Shown here piece by piece: positions 11,493 through 22,470 of a stretch of DNA of 64,000 nucleotides. Under the pieces are notes generated by a model, which made no database searches, was not told the DNA's origin, and was given only the letters and a program-made list of their open reading frames with translations. How positions within the stretch are numbered: position 1 is the stretch's first letter; each line of letters starts with the position of its first letter. The position numbers and the translations under genes were made by a program. The stretch comes from Eucalyptus grandis (lineage: Eukaryota; Streptophyta; Magnoliopsida; Myrtales; Myrtaceae): positions 9,315,501 through 9,379,500 of the forward strand of contig NC_052619.1 in assembly GCF_016545825.1 (NCBI RefSeq), written 5' to 3'.

Positions 11493-11511
11493 GACTCTTT
11501 ATTAAATGCAG
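10892..11511 (+). other. Candidate facultative intron inside gag (element 1)
   Basis: The left edge reads GAG|GTAAGT, a full plant donor consensus, and the right edge reads TTTATTAAATGCAG|GT, a good acceptor. The segment codes for the Gag coiled coil and second zinc knuckle and contains the gag stop. Element 2 lacks exactly this segment: its sequence runs from GAATTTGAG directly into GTCACCGTCAAGAAA, corresponding to GTCTCCATCAAGAAA here. In element 3 the edges read GCAAGT and GCGG. Confidence 0.55.
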
Positions 11512-14500
11512 GTCTCCATCAAGAAACAGTAAAGTGGTATCTTGACAGCAAAGTTGCTCAAGACACATGACAGAGACTCAAATTGCTTTATAAAGCTTGC
11601 TCAAGTAAATGGTGGAAAAGTTTCATTTGGAGGAAACAACAAAGGAAGTATTGTGGGATTTGGAACCGTGAAAATTGGGACTCTCACAATAAGTAATGTT
11701 TCCTTGGTGGAAGGACTCAATTACAATCTTCTCAGCATTAGTCAATTGTGTGATACTGGTTTCAAGATCTTCTTTCAAGAAGGAACATGTTCTGGAGTCA
11801 GCAAAGACTCTACTCAATCTTTTTTGGGTCGAAGACATGGAAACATCTATCTTCTGGATGTGAAACCAAATGAATCGCAATGTCTTATCTCAATTCAAGA
11901 CGAAGCAAGCTTATGGCACAAAAAGCTTGGTCATGTCAACATGAAGCAATTAGCCAAAATCTCATCAAAGCAGCTTGTTCGAGGTCTACCCAAATTGCCA
12001 TACCAAAAGACTGATTCATGCACTCCATGTATTCTGGGAAAGCAGGTAAGAAATTCATTTAAACCAATAAATTATGTCTCTACTAAACATGTACTACAGT
12101 TGTTACAAATGGATCTCTTCGGACCAACCATGACTCAGAGTATTGGAGGTAAGAAGTATTGTCTAGTAATTGTTGATGATTACTCCCGTTTTACTTGGGT
12201 ATATTTCCTCTCAAGTAAGTCCGAAACCTTTTCGTATTTTGAAAAATTTGCTAAAAAGGTTCAAAATGAAAAAGGATGTGTAATCTCTTGTATAAAAACA
12301 GATCACGGAGGAGAATTTGAAAATCGAGATTTTACAAAATTCCGTGATGAATCTCGGATGTAAACATGTGTTTTCTTCTCCATATACTCCTCAAGAAATG
12401 GGGTTGTGGAAAGAAAGAACAGATCTCTTCAAGAAATGGCTAGAACTCTTCTAATTGAAAGTAAAATTTCTTCTCGATTTTTTGAAGTGTTTGTTTCAAC
12501 ACTTGCTATATCATCAATAGAGTCTTCTTAAGATCTATTCTTCAAAACCCCTTATGAGTTATTCAAAGAAAAGAAGCCTATTGTTTCATACTTTCATGTA
12601 TTTGGTTGCAAATGTTTCATATTGAAAAATGCAAAAGATCGTGTTGGTAAGTTTGAAGAAAGATCGATGAAGGTATCTTCCTTGGATATTCTACTTCAAG
12701 CAAAGCTTACAGAGTCTATAACAAGAAGAGCCAGTCCAGAGGAGTCAATGAATGTCAAATTTCAAGATTCAACGCAAGATGAATCAAGTCGACTCATCAA
12801 GAAGAGTCTCGAACCGGCTCCTGCACCCTCCAAAGTCTACGCAACTCAAGAAGCATCTCGACTGGAAAACCAGCATCAAGTTGTTAGTGAAGATCCAAAT
12901 AAAGAAAGAGATCATCAACCAGACAAATCAACAAGTAACCGGAAACATAAAGTCCAGTCATCCCAAAGATCTTATAATTGGCGAAATGAATGAAGGAATT
13001 CGCACTGATCCAAAAGGCGAGAAGAGTCTAGTGATGTGGCTCTTGTTTCGAAATTGAACCAAAGAGCATAGAAGAAGCTTTATCCGATGAAAGCTGGATT
13101 GAAGCTATGCAAGAAGAGCTCGACAATTCAGCATAAATGATGTCCGGGAATTGACATCCAAACCAAAAGGTAAAACCGTTATTGGAGCCAAATGGGTGTT
13201 CAAACAAGATGAACGAGAAAGGAAAAGTCGTACGAAATAAAGCAAGACTCGTGGCCAAGGGATATACACAAGAAGAAGGAATAGACTATGATGAGACTTA
13301 TGCTCCAGTGGCAAGGTTAGAAGCTATTCGACTATTACTTGCATTTGCTTGTTATAAGAATTTCAGGTTATTCCAAATGGACGTCAAAAGCGCATTTCTA
13401 AATGGATTTATCCATGAGGAAGTTTATGTGGAACAACCGCCGGGGTTTGAAGACCCAAAGAAGCGACTCGTCTTGACCGAAAAAGGCTTTGTATGGTTTA
13501 AAGCAAGCACCTCGAGCTTGGTACGACAAAGTTAAGTAATTTCCTTTTACAAAATGGTTTTGTCAAAGGTAAAGTAGATACGACTTTATTTATCAAGAAG
13601 GAAAACAAAAGTTTCTTACTTGTTCAAATATATGTAGATGATATCATTTTTGGATCCTCTAATGAAAGTCTCAGGCAAGAAATGTTCAAAGTCTATGCAG
13701 GAGGAGTTTGAAATGAGTATGATGGGAGAATTAACATTCTTTCTTGGTCTTCAAATAAAGCAATTGAAAGAAGGAACTTTTATTTTTCAAGAAAAATATG
13801 TTAATGATCATGTCAAAAGGTTTGGACTAGAGAATTGCAAAAAGGTCGACATACCAATGTCAAGTTCTTTAAAGATAGACAAAGATGAAGAAGGGAAGAA
13901 AGTTGATCAAAAGTCTGACAGAGCATTATCGAATCACTTCTTTATCTTACTGCTTCTAGACCTGATATTTTGTTGAGTGTTTGCATCTGTGCAAGGTTTC
14001 AATCAGATCCTAGAGAATCTCATCTCAGTGCTGCGAAACGCATCATCAAATACGTCGCTTCATCATCAAGCATCGGTCTTTGGTATCCTAAGAAGGGAGA
14101 CTTTAATCTTCTGGGTTATTCAGACGCAGATCTGGCCGGTTGCAGAGTTGATAGAAAGAGCACTTCAGGAACTTGCCAGTTGCTTGGAAACAGAACAGTG
14201 TCTTGGTTTTCTAGAAAGCAAAGTACTGTGTCACTTTCAACAACAAGGAGTATGTAGCTCTTGGAAGCCGCTGTTCGCAAATTCTATGGATAAAACAACA
14301 GCTAAGGGATTTTGAAATTGAAGACTCATGCACGGAGATTAATTGCGACAACACCAGCGCTATCAACCTCACCAAAAATCCAATTCTCCACTCAAGAGCA
14401 AAGCATATAGAGATTCGACATCACTTCATTAGAGATCATGTTCAAAATGGAGATGTCTCAATCCAATTTGTTGACTCAAAGAATCAACTGGCTGATATAC

Positions 14501-14583
14501 TCACAAAGCCTTTGGACAAAAATCAATTTGAGTCTATACGGACCAAACTCAACATTTTGAGGTATGAGGATATCAAAGTCTAA
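11493..14583 (+). pseudogene. pol of element 1 (frameshifted)
   Basis: The Copia polyprotein in order. The protease region has KWYLDS near 11530, with its active-site context broken by an indel. The GAG-pre-integrase HHCC region has LWHKKLGHVNM...CTPC (about 11910-12030). The integrase core has DLFGP, VIVDDYSRFTWVYF and TDHGGEFEN. Reverse transcriptase has [32 protein letters not shown] and [10 protein letters not shown] (about 13230-13660). RNase H has YSDADLAGC and HIEIRHHFIRDHV. It ends at TAA 14581. At least six frame changes interrupt it. In this copy the pol frame continues in register after the gag TGA. Confidence 0.9.
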
Positions 14584-15016
14584 AGACCTTCAGACTCAGG
14601 CTTATAAGACCTTATCTACAGTCTTGTCTCAACCTTCAGACTGTAAGTCCTTCTCTCTCCAATCTTATCTTGAAAAGGTACGATTATCAGACTCTATTTA
14701 AATTGTTGCTATATTTATTAACCGTAAATTTTGCAACGATTCATTTTCAAAAAGGAAGTTATTTTTGAAATAGCTATTTTTCCGGATAAAGGGTTATTTT
14801 GAAAAGGCATATTTTATTTCCTTTGTGACGATTCGTTTACTTCTCTTTTTAACCGAACGAACACTATCGATTACTCTTCACCTTTCTACTCACTTTACTC
14901 TCAAAACCCTAGAAAACATCGATCCTCCACTTCCGTTTGTCTCCTTCGTTCAATCTTAAAAAGTTGTCATCTTTTCTGTGAAAGTCAAGCAAGAAATCTT
15001 CCATTGACTGAGAAAG
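14584..15016 (+). promoter_or_regulatory. Spacer between pol and the third ORF, promoter/leader-like
   Basis: This non-coding spacer is conserved in all three elements. It ends in a leader-like stretch rich in C and T with AAAACCCTAG at about 14903-14912, a telo-box-type motif found in plant 5' leaders. It may serve expression of the third ORF by internal transcription, splicing or re-initiation. That is inference. Confidence 0.4.
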
Positions 15017-17120
15017 ATGTCATTTTCAAGAAAGTCCTCAAGAATCGCAAGCAGGGGACCACAGAGAATGAGTGAAGGGCCTACTCACTTTGATCTTACG
15101 GAAGATGAAGTTTCTCCAAATCAGCATCCGAGCCCACAACATTCTCAGCAGCGTCATTCTCCACCATCTAGTCCTCAAGGCGTTGTTCAACAGGAAGAAA
15201 TCATCGAGGAAGCAGAACCCGTAAGAACTCAAAAGCCTGCTTTTATCTATAAGCTATATCGTGCTTTAAAAGGAATTCGTACTCCTTTGAAATATGTTGA
15301 TGATTTTGTTAAAGAAAAAGGATATAGGAACGAATATATCTTTCTGAAAAGAATGGAAAGTTTGGGAATTGCTCGTAAAGGGGTGGCTGAGGAAACCCTT
15401 GCGAATATCCCAAGTGATCCTCGTGACTGGGGGCCAAATCCTGTAGATGGGAATGATGATGACAATATGTTCAGTTTATTTCAACCGAAAATGGGTATTG
15501 CGGCTGAAATTCAAGGAAAAAGGGGAGATTTGTTCAGATCAAAGGAACAAAAGGATCTGTACTCGAAATTGCTGAAGCGTGGGGTAATAAACCCTAGAAG
15601 TGTGGACTTTGATTTTCTGGATGCTGTGAAAGTGAACTTGAGGGAAAAGTTCGTTATCTTCAACCGGAAAAGTTCGTTCGACTCAACGAGGCATATGCCG
15701 AATTCGATCGCGTATTTCTATTCAAATCTTAGCTTTTAGATGCGAATAGATTTTCATTCAGTGTCAAAGATCAAGACTATGTTGTCGATATGGATATGCT
15801 GGCTGATGTGTTAGAAGTTGAGAGAGGGAGATATCAACCGATTAAGGTTTCCATTGCTCGGGCCACTCTTGAACTGGTGAAGGACAAGAACAAGAGAAGA
15901 TCACCTACTCAAGGATGAATGCATTCAACATCCCGCTTCACAAAATCGTGATTAATTGCCTTCGCCGAAATCAACTTCCAAAACCGATGTTTCAAGCTTT
16001 GAGGCAAAGCCGATGTATGCCATCCTCTCGTGGAAAGAAGTTTTCTCTCCCTCATACTATCATGTTTCACATGTATAGAGCAGTGATGAAGGACAGAGGT
16101 CAACTCCCTTATCCAAGCCTTGTTACGAAGTTATTCAGACATCTGAATATTCAGCCTCCACAAATCCTTTGTGTTCGATCATGCGATCAAATGGTGGTAG
16201 GACTGAAAATGGTGACCAAAATGCGTCTGAAGGAACTGAGCAAGGAATTGAAGAAATTCAAGGAGAAGACTCCGCCAAGTCTCATCAACTCTCTTCTCGT
16301 TTAAGAGAAAAGGGAAGGAGCCCATGGCTGCTCCATCAAAGAAAAGAAGAGCTCTCCTCATTGAGGATGAAGATGATGACGATGACATTACCATCTCTCG
16401 CAATGGCATTGAAGAACTTAAGTCGTCCCTGTTCCAGAAAGATTCGGAACAAATGACGAAAGAAGCGAGAGGAGGAGGAAGAAGAAGAGAAAGAAGCAGA
16501 GGAGAAGGAAGAAGAAGAAAAAGAAGCAAATGAGAAGAAAGATGAAGAAAGAGAAACAGTGCAAGAAGCAGATCAAGCAAGACTGGAAGAAGAAAGAAGA
16601 GAAGGAGATCCTGAAGGAATCTCTTCTCCACCCGTAGGCATTGAAACAGGGGGAGATCAGGAAAAAGGAGTGACATCTTCATATCGAGATGAAAGTGAAG
16701 GAGTCGGGCCGCTCACCCGCACCGTAAGATGTTTTGCATCTCATTTCCAGAGGAAGGTCATGAAGCTTCATCGCCAAACCTCGCGAGATTATGCGAACCT
16801 CCATCGCCCGCTTTTACTCCATCGAACGAGCGTAAGCAAGTACTCGGACTGATAATGGAGCAGATTTTCGCAGAATCATGGACATTCTCTTGGAGATGAA
16901 AGGTCAAATTTATGCCTTGGGATGCGAAGTTCAAAGCTTGAAGAATGAAAGTCAAGCTTCTTCCTGTTCATTGAATGATAAAGATGCAAGCCCTCTCTAT
17001 TCGAATCAGGCCAATGCTAAGAGTGAGGAGGTTGTTCACCAAGGAAGACTTTAAGAGGCCGGAAGGCATCGTTCGCCTATGGAAGATATCCAGCTTGTCC
17101 GTGTTCCCAAGTTTTCTTCA
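15017..17120 (+). pseudogene. Third ORF in envelope position, element 1 (frameshifted)
   Basis: It starts with MSFSRKSSRIAS. The N-terminus is Ser/Pro/His-rich. A central folded region has ALKGIRTPLKYVDDFV, LLKRGVINPRSVDFDF and, after shifts, HMYRAVMKDRGQLPYPSLVT. The C-terminal part has basic and acidic runs (KGKEP, PSKKRRALL), then Glu/Lys-rich coiled coil. The middle resembles the 'putative plant transposon protein' domain found in plant retroelements. I see no signal peptide or clear transmembrane segment, so calling it an envelope is not supported. Frame changes occur near 15690, 16010 and 16300 and later. Confidence 0.75.
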
Positions 17121-17148
17121 ACTTCATCTCATCCTTTTCAATGATGAC

Positions 17149-17163
17149 AAAAAGGGGGAGAGA
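17149..17163 (+). other. Secondary polypurine tract, element 1
   Basis: AAAAAGGGGGAGAGA lies about 340 bp before the main polypurine tract, just after the third ORF. Elements 2 (28035-28050) and 3 (31028-31042, minus) keep it. Repeated polypurine tracts upstream of the 3' LTR are a remembered Sirevirus trait. Confidence 0.6.
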
Positions 17164-17478
17164 TGCAAGATTTTGATTCAAAAACTCTTTACTTTCATTA
17201 AACTTTTGGACAAATTTGAGGTTTATGGTTTGAACTCGTTTGACCGTGTTTTTGTGTTCGGATGCCTAGACTTGGATTTAACTTGATCGTTTCTATTTAT
17301 CAATATTGATATCTTATGAATGGCTTAATCATATATTGGACTAACTTATTTTCTGTGGTTGCAGAATCTAGTGTTATTCTATTAGCCATTTATTTCAATA
17401 AGATATGCATATGTGTTTGAGAAATGTTTTGCGCAAAGGTCAAAGTTATCCAAATCTGCAGGAAGGTTTTGTCACCAT

Positions 17479-17490
17479 AAAAAGGGGAGA
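17479..17490 (+). other. Polypurine tract, element 1
   Basis: AAAAAGGGGAGA ends one base before the 3' LTR, as required for plus-strand priming. Confidence 0.88.
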
Positions 17491-17491
17491 T

Positions 17492-18389
17492 TGTTGGAGA
17501 AATCCTCATGAAGAGTTTTGAAGTTGACAAAACGTATCCTTCGGTCTAGTCCGAAAGTCCGCAGACTCGTCGCTTAAAGTCTCGAAGACTTCCGGACAGC
17601 CGACTCAAGACTCAAAGTCTATCCTCATTGACAGCCTCGAATCCGTTGAAAAAGGTTATCCGTAACTAAGTGGTTTGTTCGTGGATTTAACCTTATCATC
17701 CGGGAGAAGATCTCGTGGCCGGAGAAGACGTATCGTAATCCTTTGATTGATCAAAGATTGATTCAATGACTGAAGATTCGATGATTGTCTATATATTATT
17801 GGAAGGTTCTACTTATGGAAACCGAGATCCCGATTGTATGGGAAAACAGGATTGATGGGCTATCAACATGTTCCTTTAATAACTCGAACAATCTTCCTAA
17901 TTGATTCTATCCAACGGTTAGATTGGAGGAATTCCTTTGGTAAGTGCCAACGGATATGATGGCATAAAGGAGTATATAAGGAAGTCGTTCTTAGTTGTTC
18001 GAGGAGTGCGCGATAGAAAAATTCCAAAGTCTGAAGCTCCTATTTGTTTAGATAAATCTCTTGAGCGAATACTTGTATACAAAAGAGAGTCTATATTTGT
18101 GAGAGACCTTGAGGAGGTGTGGTAGAACATCTACACTTTGGAATCAAGGCAAAGCTGTGCTGTAACTTCTCTTTGATTATAGTGAAATCCAGCCGGTGGG
18201 TCGTCGGTGCGGAAGAGTGGACGTAGGCTTGGAATAAGCCGAACCACTATAAATCCTGTGTTTAATTCTCTCTTCCTTACTCTCTTTATTTCAATCGTAT
18301 TTCAATCTGTTAAGAATTGCTTCCGTATTCAAGAAAAATTGTTTGTGCACCTATTCACCCCCCTCTAGGTGTTTATACTAGCTATATCA
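17492..18389 (+). repeat. 3' LTR of element 1
   Basis: 898 bp, matching the 5' LTR and bounded on the right by the GTGGG duplication. Confidence 0.95.
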
Positions 18390-18453
18390 GTGGGGTCCTG
18401 TGCTAGCTTCCCCCTAGGTATTGACGCTTGATCCGGGGTGCACCACGTACATA
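18390..18453 (+). mobile_element. tRNA-derived SINE, 3' part
   Basis: After the duplicated GTGGG the SINE resumes with a C-rich tail (CTTCCCCCTAGG) and ends near GGGTGCACC. Beyond it the copy B downstream sequence continues. The exact 3' end is uncertain. Confidence 0.55.
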
Positions 18454-19299
18454 GATTGCGTCGAGGCAAGGAACAAATTCATGATGTGTATTAGTCAAAT
18501 TTCTAATTAATTCAAATTAAGCTGCCCTTATTTTCGGGATTCATAATGCGAATGTAACAACATCATTATCGAATAGTGAAAGAGGTTTAATCTCTCGCCC
18601 ACACACATATTTCAGTTTAACTTCAAAATGTCTTCCTAAATAAAGCATTAGGAAAGAGAGTAATAGAGTATTGCTTTCTCTCAACTCTTGCGTTCTCATT
18701 CGCCAATACGATGTTTCTTCATGAGAGGGGGATTCCAAAATAAGGGTGGAAGGAAACATCCAAGAAACGCGGAGCAAGATCAAGACAGATGATGAGTCAA
18801 CCGTGCGATTCCTTCATGCAAAACAAATTAATTAAAAATCATTGTTAGGTAGGTGCAGCAAGATCCTCAATCTTTGACCCTTATCTGATTCAGGTAACTC
18901 TTCTAGAAAGAGAATTTCTTCCTCTGACTTTTTCTTTACCCAGTCCCAGATGGGCTTTTGGAGCGTGGCTTCTTCCGGATGATTTGGTCTATCCCTAACT
19001 TTTTCGAATGGTGTTACTATGAATCTTGTGATCTTCATGATAATCTATATTTTACATCATGTTCTTGTAATTTATAGCAGTTTATATCATTAGCCGATAT
19101 CCTCAAAGTATAAATATGTTGATTTCACTGAACCTAAATCAGCATAAGGCAATTATCCTATTTTGTTTATCACCATACAAGGTGCGAATTCGATGCACCA
19201 ATAGTAATTTCTTTGTCTTTTTTTTTTTTTTTTTTTTTTTAATTCTTTTTCATAGAGAGCATTTCATTCTCCGTATAGGAGTTGAAACCTTCCAAGAAA
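18454..19299. other. Intergenic spacer between copies B and C (duplicated flank)
   Basis: The start (ATAGATTGCGTCGAGGCAAGG...) is homologous to 48763-48860 and more weakly to 60590-60640, so it belongs to the tandem duplication unit. No gene is visible. A 23-base T run lies at 19218-19240. Confidence 0.6.
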
Positions 19300-19591
19300 C
19301 AACACGGTGTTGGGTCTCATCCTCCCTGCATATCTTTCGACAATTCATTGACTCCCCGTCCCAAGCCCCGTCAAATGAACTTGATCGCGGGTGGAGCTTC
19401 GTTTCGGGGAAACAAGTTTTCCGCTACGTCCCTCGATTTCGCTGTAACCCTAGTTAATCCGTTACTCAAATGACGCCACCATCTGGTTCAGCTCAAGCTG
19501 TATGAAGATATCATCTCAAACATCATTCCACAAATTCAACTCATCATCATCGGAGGAGGATCACAAGCCTTTCTGGCCCTTCCCAGCGACG
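19300..19591 (+). promoter_or_regulatory. Conserved upstream block of copy C
   Basis: Segments here recur upstream of copies D (about 52372-52520) and E (56492-56590), for example GGGTCTCATCCTCC and GCTGTAACC...GTTAAT...GTTAC. Conservation among decayed copies marks the original promoter or 5' leader of the gene family. No TATA box could be fixed. Confidence 0.55.
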
Positions 19592-20398
19592 ATGAGCATT
19601 CTCAGTGGCGGGGACGAGGACGAAGATGACGACGTCTGGCGCAAGGGCTCTCTGGACTTGCCCGCTATGTCCAAGTTTGCCGAGAAATGGCGTTTGGCCT
19701 TCGTGACTAGCCGTTGCTCCCGAGCCTTCACTACCTCCACAGAGAAAACTAACAAGCTCCCAACAGAATTTCCTTCCTACACTTCAATTTTGATCCCCGA
19801 TCAGGCTCCGAGTGCTCGCTCCGACCAACCCAGCTCCTTCAAGATGGATTAGTCACAGCTCACCAAGCTGGTCAAGGACAAAGACCTCGGTCACCTCAGA
19901 CACTTTGGGGGTGTCAACAAAGTCACCTCGGCCCTTGAATCTGATGTCAATGCTGGAATTAGCGGCGAACCGGATGACGTCTCTCACAGGCAAAGGGTAT
20001 TTGGCATCAACACATACATGCAGCCCGCCAAGGGCTGCTTCCACTTCGTGCTCGAGGCTTTCATGGACCTCAAAATCACGATTCTTCTTGTTTGCGCCAC
20101 GCTTTGGCTCGGGTCAGGGATCAAGGAGAATGGGGTCAAGGAAGGCTGGTGTGACGCAGGGAGCACATTCGTGATGGTGCTCCTCATGACCGCGGTGTCA
20201 GCCGTGAGCCATCATTGGCAAAACCGACAATTTGATGAATTGTCTCCAATGAGTGGTAATATTATCATCGATGTGATAAGGAAGGATCGGCGGCAGCAGG
20301 TTTCCATATTTGAGATCGTCGTCGGGGACGTTGTGTGTTTGAAGATAGGCGATCGAGTCCCGGCAAATGGGCTGTTCATCGAGGGGCACTCCTTGCAG
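19592..20398 (+). pseudogene. Ca2+-ATPase copy C, exon 1, premature stop
   Basis: 269 codons from MSILSGG to ...GHSLQ, ending in a good donor CAG|GTATGG. Codon 87 is TAG (19850-19852) where copy A has CAG in the phrase DQSQLTKL. The frame is otherwise open on both sides, with a putative calmodulin-binding segment (KFAEKWRLAFVTSRCSRAF), TM1 and TM2 regions and the start of the A domain (VVGDVVCLKIGD). It has one copy of the 34-residue unit that is repeated in copy A. Initiation after the stop would lose the N-terminal regulatory arm. Confidence 0.88.
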
Positions 20399-20406
20399 GT
20401 ATGGAC

Positions 20407-21303
20407 TGTTGGAGAAATCTTCTTGAAGTGTTTTGAAGTTGACAAAACGTTTCCATCAATCTAGTCGAAGGCTTGCGGACTCATTATTTAAAGTCTCGAA
20501 GACCTCCGGACAGCCAGACTCAAGACTCAAAGTCTATCCTCATTGTGAGTCTCTAATCCGTTGAAGAAAGGTTATCCCGAATCGGATGTTTCGTTAAGGA
20601 TTTAACCTTATCAATCGGAGAAGATCTCGTGGCTGGAGAAGACATAACGGAGTCCTTTGATTGATCGAAGATTGACTCGATAATTGAAGATCCGGTGATT
20701 GCCTAAATATTATTGGAAGGTTCTCGCTTATGGAAATCGAGATCCGATTGTATGGGCGAACAGATTGATGGGCTATCAACACGTTCCTTTAATAGCTTGA
20801 ACAATCTTCCTAATTGATTCCGTCCAACGGGTAGATTGGAGGAATTCCTTTGGTAAGTGCCAACGGGTATGATGACATAAAGGAGTATATAAGGAAGACG
20901 GTCTTAGTTGTTCAAGGTGTGCGCGATAGAAGAATTCCAAAGTCTCGAAGCACCTTTTGTTTAGACAATTCCTTTGAGTGAATACTTGTATACAAAAGAG
21001 AGTCTATATTTGTGAGAAATCTTGAGGAGGTGTGGTAGAACATCTACACTGTGGAATCAAGGCAAAGCTGTGCTGTAACTTCTCTTTTGTTCATAGTGGA
21101 ATCCAGCCAATAGGTGTCAAAGTGAAGAAGAGTGGACGTAGGCTTGATATGTTTCTAACCACTATAAACCGCGTGTTCAATTTTCTCTTCTCTCGCCTTA
21201 CTTTGATTATCGTTTCCTTCAACTGTCTAGTATTGTGCAATTGTTGAAGAAAAATCTTTATATACCTATTCACCCCCTCTAGGTACTCGTACTAGCAATA
21301 TCA
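20407..21303 (+). repeat. 5' LTR of element 2
   Basis: 897 bp with TATATAAG at 20886-20893. It pairs with 28373-29268. Confidence 0.94.
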
Positions 21304-21305
21304 AT

Positions 21306-21316
21306 TGGTATCGAGC
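21306..21316 (+). other. Primer binding site, element 2 (altered)
   Basis: It reads TGGTATCGAGC where element 1 has TGGTATCAGAGC, so CAG has become CG. If real, this one-base loss would weaken tRNA priming. Confidence 0.8.
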
Positions 21317-21361
21317 CGTGTACTTACTTTATTTGAAGTGTTTTACTGTAGTAAAAGATCC

Positions 21362-22470
21362 ATGGCTAGTATGCTAGCAGGGCTGATGGAAGGGCAAAGC
21401 AATGCACCACCCTACTTTGATGGAAAGGATTACAACATCTCGAAGAACAAGATGAAAGCCTTCCTACGATCAAAGGATCCTCTGGAATGGGACGTTGTAG
21501 AAAAAGGAATTACTCCTACCACTGCATCAGTTTCTGAAAGAGGGAAAGAAACTGAGAGACCAGCGGAATGACTCAGAAAGAGATAATCAAGAGACAAGCA
21601 CTCGATGCAAAAGCAATTTACTCCTTATATTGTGCTTTGTCACCAACTCGAATATAATAGAATATCTTCTTGTGTTACAAAGCAAAAAAAGTTTGGGACA
21701 GATTGCATATCACCTATGAAGGAACAGATCGAGTGAAGGAAACAAGAATCAACATTCTTCTTGGTCAATACGAAGCCTTTAATGAAACCAGGAGAATCTA
21801 TAACCGACATGTTTAGTCGTTTTACAGATATTGTGAATGGTCTTGAAAATCAAGCTCAACCAACTTCTCGATCCCATGAAGGTAAACAAGCTACTGCGTG
21901 GACTCTCCAGGATTGGAGTCACATAAAGACTTCGATAAGAGAGATGCAAAGAATTATGCCACTATCTGTCGACGAGCTAATTGGAACTCTTCAGTCTTAT
22001 GAAGTGGAACGGATCAATGAAGATGAAGATCCAAAAGGTAAGAAATCCATTGCATTGAAATCAATTGATGATTCTGATGATACAGATTCTGAAGATGATA
22101 TGGACGATGAGGAGCTTGCTCTCATGATAAGAAGATTCAGAAAACTGAATAGAAAAGGAAGAAGGTTCAACTCAAAGAAACAAAGCTTTCAAAGACAGCA
22201 GACCAAGTCTGTTGATGATGAGAAACCAAACAAAGACGTAGTCCGCTTTGAATGTAAGAAAAGGGAAACATCGATCTAACGTCCTCTTCGAAGAAGAAGA
22301 GAGGAAAAGCTGAAAAATTTTGAAAAGCTCTCAAAGCCGAAACCCGGAGTGATACGAGTGTAAAGAAAGTGATAATGAATATGCCAATCTATGTCTGATG
22401 GCACACAATCGACTCGGACTGGATCGACTCGACAAAGTGAATTTGAGGTCACCGTCAAGAAAAAAAAAGG
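21362..22470 (+). pseudogene. gag of element 2, lacking the coiled-coil segment
   Basis: It starts at the Met of MASMLAGLMEG, with the same N-terminal Copia Gag motif as element 1. Several frame changes occur (about 21560, 21660, 21780 and 21880). The first zinc knuckle is broken (FECKKRETS). The coiled coil and second CCHC present in elements 1 and 3 are absent. The junction falls at 22448-22449, after GAATTTGAG. Confidence 0.85.

Larger units (their letters stand above)
8834..18389 (+). mobile_element. Sirevirus-like Ty1/copia retrotransposon, element 1
   Basis: A 9556-bp element with two LTRs beginning TGTTGG and ending ATATCA, flanked by a perfect 5-bp duplication GTGGG (8829-8833 and 18390-18394). 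The order LTR, primer site, gag, protease, integrase, reverse transcriptase, RNase H, third ORF, polypurine tract, LTR places it in Ty1/copia. The extra ORF after pol and the long coiled-coil gag fit the Sirevirus lineage. All three ORFs are frame-broken as written, so it is probably non-autonomous unless the breaks are sequence errors. It is inserted in a SINE downstream of copy B. Confidence 0.95.

Noticed and set aside
16179..16682. 167-residue Leu/Ser-rich minus-strand ORF, with its counterparts at 31419-31909
   Set aside because: It is the antisense shadow of the Glu/Lys-rich coiled coil of the third ORF.
15017..17120. Calling the third ORF a viral envelope gene
   Set aside because: Its position fits, but no signal peptide, membrane anchor or cleavage site could be seen.
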